DNA of 64,000 bases from Fibrobacteria bacterium (GTDB taxonomy: Bacteria; Fibrobacterota; Fibrobacteria; UBA5070), in contig JACKCV010000002.1 in the NCBI GenBank assembly GCA_020633825.1, positions 1-64,000 of the forward strand. The letters are read 5' to 3'. The notes beneath the pieces were generated by a model. It searched no databases and was not told the origin of the DNA. It worked only from the letters and a program-made list of their open reading frames with translations. The position numbers were made by a program, and so were the translations under genes. Below are positions 59,020-64,000 of this stretch, piece after piece (the stretch's first letter is position 1; every line of letters starts with the position of its first letter).

Positions 59020-60216
59020 CTAGCGGTGCGGTCTGCGTCCCCACCGGACAGGGGGCTTCGGAGCCGGAGTCGCGAGGTGCGAACTGGAGACCGAAGCGGG
59101 GCGTGGCGCATCCGCTCGCGCGGGATGGGCGGCCGAGGCGGTTCGGTGGCTGGCCGGACCGGGTTGTTCGGGAGGGGAGGATGGCTTGCGCGGGTCGGAA
59201 GTCGCATGGCCACCGGATCCGTCGGCTCGTGGAATCGATCTCCGTCCCTGGTCGTGTCCACCACCATCTCTTCGTCCCGAAGTGCCCCTGGATTTGCCCT
59301 CGCGAGCCATCCATTGGCGGGCGGCTTGCTCCGCTCCTCCCTCCCGGGCCTCCTGGGGAGAGGTGGTCGCGGGGGTGGCCGCCTTGCGGACCAGGCGCGC
59401 TTCGTTTTCCCTCCGGGCGTCTTCGATGGCTTCCATCACGCCGTCGAGGTCGATGAAACTCGAGGTTTCCTCGTGGATGCCGGTGAGTTCCACGTGGGGA
59501 TGCAACAGACCGTTCTGGAAGAGGGACCAGATTTCCGGGGCGTACTGGAGCTCCAGGAGTTGGGGGTCGAACCGTCCGAAATACCGCGCCATGTTCTCGA
59601 CGTCGCGGGTCAGCATCCTCTGGGCGTTGTTGTTCCCGACCGCGTTGACGGCTTGGGGGAGGTCGATGATGACCGGTCCGTCCGCGTCGACCAGGACGTT
59701 GAACTCGGACAGATCGCCATGGATGATCCCGGCGCACAGCATCCGCACGATCTGGGAGATCATCTCCTTGTGGTAGGAGCGAGCCACTTCCACGGGCAGG
59801 TCCAAATCATCCAGGCGAGGAGCGACCTCTCCGGAAGCGTCGACGATGAGTTCCATCACGAGGACTCCGTCGAAGAAGCCGTGGGGTTTGGGAACGCGCA
59901 CCCCCGCGGCGCTGAGGGTGTTCAGCGCCTGGACCTCCGCGGTGATCCAGTTCGTCTCGGCTTCCTTCTGTCCGAAGGCGGAACGCTTGGAGAGGGCCCG
60001 CGCGCTGCGGCTGTTCTGGATCCTCCGCCCTTCCTGGTAGCTTGCGGCCTGCTTGAAGCTGCGATGGCTCGAATCCTTGTAGACCTTCGCGCAACGGATT
60101 TCGTCGGCGACACGTACGATGAAGACGTCGGCTTCCTTTCCGCTGCGAACCTGGCCTAGGACCTCGTCGATGATCCCGTCCTCGACCAGCGGGAGGAGTC
60201 GCGGGGGTGTCCTCAT
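59020..60216 (-). CDS. RIO-type serine/threonine protein kinase
   Basis: A 398-residue protein. Its RIO1-like kinase domain (about 10-270) has the nucleotide loop SGKEADVFIVR, Lys44 in CAKVYKD, the catalytic Asp168 and Asn173 in IIHGDLSEFNVLV, and the metal-binding Asp185 in VIIDLPQAV. The last 120 residues are a disordered Arg/Pro/Ser/Gly-rich tail. Bacterial RIO1-like kinases are cytoplasmic and poorly characterised. The ATG at 60216 has GGGAG upstream. It lies 161 bp from the FISUMP gene and is divergent from the hybrid kinase. Confidence 0.88.
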   Translation of the reverse strand: MRTPPRLLPLVEDGIIDEVLGQVRSGKEADVFIVRVADEIRCAKVYKDSSHRSFKQAASYQEGRRIQNSRSARALSKRSAFGQKEAETNWITAEVQALNTLSAAGVRVPKPHGFFDGVLVMELIVDASGEVAPRLDDLDLPVEVARSYHKEMISQIVRMLCAGIIHGDLSEFNVLVDADGPVIIDLPQAVNAVGNNNAQRMLTRDVENMARYFGRFDPQLLELQYAPEIWSLFQNGLLHPHVELTGIHEETSSFIDLDGVMEAIEDARRENEARLVRKAATPATTSPQEAREGGAEQAARQWMAREGKSRGTSGRRDGGGHDQGRRSIPRADGSGGHATSDPRKPSSPPEQPGPASHRTASAAHPARADAPRPASVSSSHLATPAPKPPVRWGRRPHR

Positions 60217-60613
60217 CCGGCGGACTCCCGGGAGATCCGGCACGATGATCCCGGGCGCTCGGGACGGGGAGGGCGTGGGGCGACGCGGGATGCCCGGGGC
60301 GCACGGCCGGATCGTGATGGCAGGGGGGGCGCCCCGCATCGGGAATCGAGGTTCATGGGTGTCGAGCGATGATGAAGAACCTCTGCCGTGGAGCGATGGG
60401 ACGTGGTGCACCTCGAAAGGTAGCCCAGACGGTCTCCGAAGGATGACGCGACGGAAGGGGGATCCCCCTCCTAAGGAGGAGTGTCGGATCGAAGAAGACG
60501 TCTTGGGTTTTGGGTGTCGTCCCTTTTTCCGATGCTCCGGACAAGGAAAAATGGGATCGTTGGGGATTGTGGGCGTTCGCCGGCGATGAGGCTTGGTGCT
60601 CCACGGAGGGTGC
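60217..60613. other. Long divergent intergenic region
   Basis: 397 bp between the RIO kinase and the hybrid histidine kinase. No convincing gene. It contains a perfect 12-bp palindrome GGGGGATCCCCC (60457-60468) directly followed by a 13-base dyad CCTCC-TAA-GGAGG (60467-60479), which may be a regulatory site or RNA hairpin. A T-rich stretch (60511-60530) follows. Confidence 0.4.
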
Positions 60614-63121
60614 ATGAGCGCCGCACAGATCCTTTCCATGCTCCTGCTCCTGTTCCACCTGGTGGGCGACCACGGTGGGTTGGATCGGATCGGACTCGGG
60701 ATGGTCTGGGGTCCCGGCGCGGGAACGTCGGTACTGGTCGCGGCCTCCTTCACGCTCCTGGTGGACCTGTTCCTGCGGCGCCGAGCGGGAATGCGACGGA
60801 AGCGGGAACGCGAAGAGGTCCTCCAGAAATTGGCCAAGGCCAACCGGGAGCTCGAGGATCTGGCGGGTGAGCGGGGGAGGGCCCTGGTCCTGGCAAGCCG
60901 GGATGTGGTCCAGACCGAGCAACAGTACCGGGAATTGTTCGACTCCATGACCCAAGGGGTCGTGTACCAGGACTCCGAAGGCAGGGTGCTGCGCGCCAAC
61001 CAGGCGGCCTGCAAGATCCTGGGGTTGGACATGGAACAGTTGATGGGAAGGACGTCCCTCGATCCCCGATGGCGCGTGATCCACGAGGACGGGTCGCCGT
61101 TTCCCGGCGAAGAGCATCCGGCGATGGTCGCCTTGCGCACGGGCAGGATCGTCCGCAACGTGGTGATGGGGATCTTCAATCCGGCGGAGGATCGGTATCG
61201 TTGGGCGGTCGTGTCCGGGGTCCCGCAGTTCCGGGATGGCGAAGACAAGCCCTGGCAGGTGTTCGCCACGATCGACGACCACACCGAGATCATCAATCTC
61301 CGCCGGGAGAAGGATCAACTGTTCGATCTCTCCCAGGACGTCATCTGCATCGCGACCTTGGAGGGGTATTTCCACTACTTCAACGACGCCCTTCCCAGGA
61401 TCCTCGGTTTCGACCGGGAGAATCTCGCGGAGCATCGGTTCCTCGATTTCGTCCACCCCGACGACCTCGACAGCACGATCCTGGCCATGAGCGCGCTGGG
61501 AGAGAACCAGACCATCAAGGATTTCGAGAACAGGTATCTCGCCGCCGATGGAAGCGTGGTGTGGTTCTCGTGGTCGTCGGCACCCGATCCGGCCACGGGT
61601 CTGGTGTACGCCATCGCCCGCGACGTCTCCGATCGCAAGCGGTTCGAATTCGAACTCGAGCAGGCCAAGGTCCAGGCCGAGAATGCCAATCGCGCCAAGA
61701 GCGAATTCCTGGCGAACATGAGTCACGAGATCCGCACCCCCCTCAACGCCGTGACGGGATTCAGCGAGCTTCTCTCCGGGGTGCTGGTCGAGGAGAAGCA
61801 CAGACGCTACGCGGAGTCGATCCGCTCGGCTGGCCGGAGCCTCCTCACCTTGATCAACGACATCCTCGACCTGTCGAAGATCGAAGCGGGGATGATGCAC
61901 ATCGAGGCGCGTCCGGTTCACGTGCGTCGTCTGGTGGAGGAGATCGGTGCCATCTTCTCGATGACCGCCGAAGAGGCCGGGATCTCCCTGGAGTTGGAGG
62001 TCGCTCCCGAGGTTCCCAACCTTCTCGTCCTCGACGAGGCGAGGATCCGGCAGGTCCTGCTGAACCTGGTGGGAAACGCGCTGAAGTTCACCTCGCAGGG
62101 AACCGTGACCCTGGAGGTCCTCGTCGAGAAGCGGACTCCCATCGATGTCGATCTGGTGTTTCGGGTCGAGGATACCGGAATCGGGATCCCGCCGGGGCAG
62201 ATGGAGGGCATCTTCGATGCTTTCCGTCAGCAGCCCGGTCAGAGCCAGCGCGCCTTCGGGGGGACCGGTCTGGGGTTGGCCATCAGCCGACGCCTGGTGG
62301 AGATGATGGGGGGGAGGCTGTCCGTGGAGAGCGAGGTGGGAAAGGGCAGCCGATTCCTGGTCTCCCTCGAAACGGTGGCGGTGGCTTCCGGTCCCGACGA
62401 GACGTCTTCGTTCGATTCCATCGAAGCGCCGCCTTCCAGCCTGGGACCGGTGCTCGTCGTCGACGACTACGAATTCAATCGGCATCTGGTCCGGGAGATC
62501 CTCGCAGCGAAAGGGTTCGATGTGGTGGAGGCCGTGGACGGGAACGACGCCTTGGAAAAGGCGAATTCCTTCCAGCCCTGCCTCGTGCTCATGGATGTGC
62601 GGATGCCGGTGATGGACGGGATCGAGGCCTGCAAACGATTGAGGTCCGACGATTCCACCCGCAGGATCCCGATCGTGGCGCTCACCGCCTCCGTCTCCAC
62701 CCCGGAGGTCGCGGCGATCCGCGCGGCCGGATTCGATGGCCTCGTCCCCAAGCCGGTCGCGATCAACGGCCTCCTCGCGGAACTGGCTCGGCACCTCGGA
62801 TCCTTCCCCGAAGGGGACGCGGCGGTCGTCCCCGAGGAGGATCCCGAGGTGGAGGTGCTCGACGGGGAAGGACTCCTGCGATGGCTGCGCGGAGGCTTCC
62901 TGGATCGTTTCGAGGAACAATCCCGGCGGATCGAGTTCGATCGGTTGCGCGGGGCGCAGATCGAGTTGTCGGAGGCGGCCGGGCGGTTCGGGGCCGATCG
63001 GCTCGCATCGCTGTCGCGCCGGCTGGGTCGCGCGATCGAGGAGGTCGATGTGGTCGAAATCCGTCGTGTCTGGTCCGGGCTCGAAGCCCTGGCTTCCCGA
63101 ATGGAAAGGAGGGTGGCATGA
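60614..63121 (+). CDS. Hybrid sensor histidine kinase with two PAS domains
   Basis: An 835-residue kinase: N-terminal hydrophobic segments (about 3-18 and 35-56), a short coiled coil (about 60-105), two PAS domains (about 105-225 and 230-350), a HisKA domain with His371 in FLANMSHEIRTPLNAVTGF, an HATPase domain (NLVGNALKF, DTGIGIPPGQ, GGTGLGLAIS), a receiver domain with Asp661 in LVLMDVRMPVMDG, and a C-terminal helical region of about 130 residues that may be Hpt-like but has no obvious phosphoacceptor His. GGAGG precedes the ATG at 60614. Its stop overlaps the next response regulator (ATGA), so the two form one signalling pair. Confidence 0.92.
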   Translation: MSAAQILSMLLLLFHLVGDHGGLDRIGLGMVWGPGAGTSVLVAASFTLLVDLFLRRRAGMRRKREREEVLQKLAKANRELEDLAGERGRALVLASRDVVQTEQQYRELFDSMTQGVVYQDSEGRVLRANQAACKILGLDMEQLMGRTSLDPRWRVIHEDGSPFPGEEHPAMVALRTGRIVRNVVMGIFNPAEDRYRWAVVSGVPQFRDGEDKPWQVFATIDDHTEIINLRREKDQLFDLSQDVICIATLEGYFHYFNDALPRILGFDRENLAEHRFLDFVHPDDLDSTILAMSALGENQTIKDFENRYLAADGSVVWFSWSSAPDPATGLVYAIARDVSDRKRFEFELEQAKVQAENANRAKSEFLANMSHEIRTPLNAVTGFSELLSGVLVEEKHRRYAESIRSAGRSLLTLINDILDLSKIEAGMMHIEARPVHVRRLVEEIGAIFSMTAEEAGISLELEVAPEVPNLLVLDEARIRQVLLNLVGNALKFTSQGTVTLEVLVEKRTPIDVDLVFRVEDTGIGIPPGQMEGIFDAFRQQPGQSQRAFGGTGLGLAISRRLVEMMGGRLSVESEVGKGSRFLVSLETVAVASGPDETSSFDSIEAPPSSLGPVLVVDDYEFNRHLVREILAAKGFDVVEAVDGNDALEKANSFQPCLVLMDVRMPVMDGIEACKRLRSDDSTRRIPIVALTASVSTPEVAAIRAAGFDGLVPKPVAINGLLAELARHLGSFPEGDAAVVPEEDPEVEVLDGEGLLRWLRGGFLDRFEEQSRRIEFDRLRGAQIELSEAAGRFGADRLASLSRRLGRAIEEVDVVEIRRVWSGLEALASRMERRVA

Positions 63122-63750
63122 ATTCCAAGGGGGCGATCCTGATCGTCGACGACAATCCCCGCAACATCCAGGTTCTGGGAAGCATGCTGCGGGAGAACGG
63201 CTATTCCATCTCGGCGGTCCTCAACGGTCCGGACGCCCTCTCCATCCTCCGAGGAGTCGAGGTGGATCTGGTGCTGCTCGACGTGATGATGCCGGGCATG
63301 TCGGGTCTGGAAGTGTGCCGGGAGATGAAGTCGACCCCCTCCCTGGCCGAAATTCCCGTGATCTTCCTCACGGCGCTGTCGGATGCCGAGGACGTCCTGC
63401 GCGGGTTCGAGGCGGGCGGGGTCGACTACGTGACGAAACCTTTCCGCGCCGCCGAGCTGCTCGCGCGGGTGAAGGTCCATGTCTCCCTGCGCCAGGCCCG
63501 CCGGGAGATCTTCAGCCTGCAGGAGATCCTTCCCATCTGCTCCTCCTGCAAGAACATCCGCAACGACGACGGATATTGGATCCAGGTGGAGAGCTACCTC
63601 TCGGAGAGGTCGGACCTGCGGTTCTCCCACGGAATCTGTCCCAAGTGCATGGAGGAGCTCTATCCGGGCGCCACGGAACGGATCGCCGCGAGGCATGCCG
63701 CGCAGAAGCGGAATCCACCTCCTGCCGATCCCGAAACCGGAGGTGGGTGA
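63118..63750 (+). CDS. Response regulator with C-terminal Cys-rich domain
   Basis: A 210-residue regulator. The receiver domain (about 5-125) has DDN at 11-13, Asp55 in LLDVMMPGM and Lys in YVTKPF. After a helix, the C-terminal domain has CSSCKNIRNDDGYWIQVESY and FSHGICPKCMEELYP, two CxxC pairs likely to bind metal; this module is found after receivers in several phyla, with unknown output. Translationally coupled to the hybrid kinase, its probable phosphodonor. Confidence 0.9.
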   Translation: MNSKGAILIVDDNPRNIQVLGSMLRENGYSISAVLNGPDALSILRGVEVDLVLLDVMMPGMSGLEVCREMKSTPSLAEIPVIFLTALSDAEDVLRGFEAGGVDYVTKPFRAAELLARVKVHVSLRQARREIFSLQEILPICSSCKNIRNDDGYWIQVESYLSERSDLRFSHGICPKCMEELYPGATERIAARHAAQKRNPPPADPETGGG

Positions 63751-63804
63751 TCGCAGCCCGGGTCGTGCGCCGTGGGGCGAGAGGCCTGGAGAAGGAGGGT
63801 GGAT

Positions 63805-64000
63805 TCAGAGGATCGGAGGCGGAGGTGGCGTGGCGGGGACGGATGGTCCAGGCGGCATGATTCCGCGCTGTTGGAGCATGCGGCGCGCCGCTTCGTCCAG
63901 GACCTCGATCAGCTTCCGGGATGCATCGGGCTCGCCGGCGATCTCCAGGACCATCGCCGCCGCCTGACCGGAGGAAAACCGGCCGTTCTCCGTTGCCTGT
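63805..64000 (-). CDS. C-terminus of an unidentified protein (partial)
   Basis: The last 64 codons of a minus-strand gene running off the window. It has a helical segment (SGQAAAMVLEIAGEPDASRK, LIEVLDEAARRMLQQRG) followed by a Pro-rich tail ending PPPPPIL. It converges on the response regulator with a 54-bp gap. Too little is visible to assign a family. Confidence 0.55.
   Translation of the reverse strand, partial: QATENGRFSSGQAAAMVLEIAGEPDASRKLIEVLDEAARRMLQQRGIMPPGPSVPATPPPPPIL

Noticed and set aside
60119..60589. 156-codon open frame across the RIO kinase start and the intergenic region
   Set aside because: It is antisense to the kinase for its first third, is Arg/Gly/Ser-rich, and has no RBS or recognisable motif.
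1..64000. CRISPR arrays, insertion sequences, prophage or integrase genes
   Set aside because: No spaced short repeats, transposase or integrase motifs, or phage structural genes are visible. The only array is the contiguous 87-bp tandem repeat, which has no spacers.

Overview
The window is a GC-rich bacterial chromosome segment. It most resembles the phylum Fibrobacterota: two genes (25955-26728 and the frameshifted 56715-58858) carry the FISUMP domain (Fibrobacter succinogenes major paralogous domain), a PorV-like outer-membrane protein is present, and secreted proteins carry type IX secretion (T9SS)-like C-terminal modules. The phylum is inferred from family knowledge, not from a marker-gene search. 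There is no prophage, CRISPR array or insertion sequence. Most genes are chromosomal housekeeping genes with a scattering of secreted and sensory genes.

Layout. 1-4022: leucine biosynthesis (leader peptide, leuA, a cysteine-hydrolase relative, leuB). 4029-9196 (minus): secreted carbohydrate-binding protein, chemoreceptor, large secreted glycosidase-like protein. 9239-19689 (plus): rpsF-rpsR-rplI-dapB, then a tight run of cell-envelope genes (two DUF5683-like paralogs, an ABC-class ATPase, small lipoprotein and membrane proteins, a PorV/beta-propeller fusion, an LEA-like lipoprotein). 19747-25927: metallophosphatase, argA, alaA with an upstream leader, secreted propeller protein. 25955-29263 (plus): FISUMP lipoprotein, cytoplasmic GH5, sensor kinase. 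29267-32035 (minus): zinc-ribbon protein, DUF3047-queF-serC operon, tRNA-Cys. 32314-36354: a one-module nonribosomal peptide synthetase with a terminal reductase. 36655-41629 (minus): eno, glycerophosphodiesterase-glpD pair, PPIase lipoprotein. 41825-45250: a small family of secreted SH3-like/tail proteins, a serine hydrolase, Hsp33 and an HTH regulator. 45524-55116: hemB, response regulator, pgm-HAD pair, elbB, sodB, an inositol monophosphatase-family gene, a receiver/ATPase regulator, dnaX-ybaB. 55219-56655: tRNA-Ile, tRNA-Ala and an 87-bp tandem array. 56715-64000: frameshifted FISUMP gene, RIO kinase, hybrid histidine kinase with response regulator, and a partial gene.

The most notable features are two apparent attenuation leaders. 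Upstream of leuA is an 18-residue peptide with four consecutive Leu codons behind a good promoter. Upstream of alaA (alanine aminotransferase) is a 32-residue peptide with seven consecutive Ala codons, followed by a textbook terminator and a competing antiterminator pairing. Both leader ORFs appear leaderless, with the start codon at or near the predicted transcription start, and a few other genes share that arrangement. The synthetase reads C-A-T-R, and its hand-derived adenylation code is close to the ornithine code. A PorV-type barrel interrupted by a regulator-type beta-propeller, a local family sharing a novel-looking C-terminal tail, and the 87-bp array are also worth follow-up.
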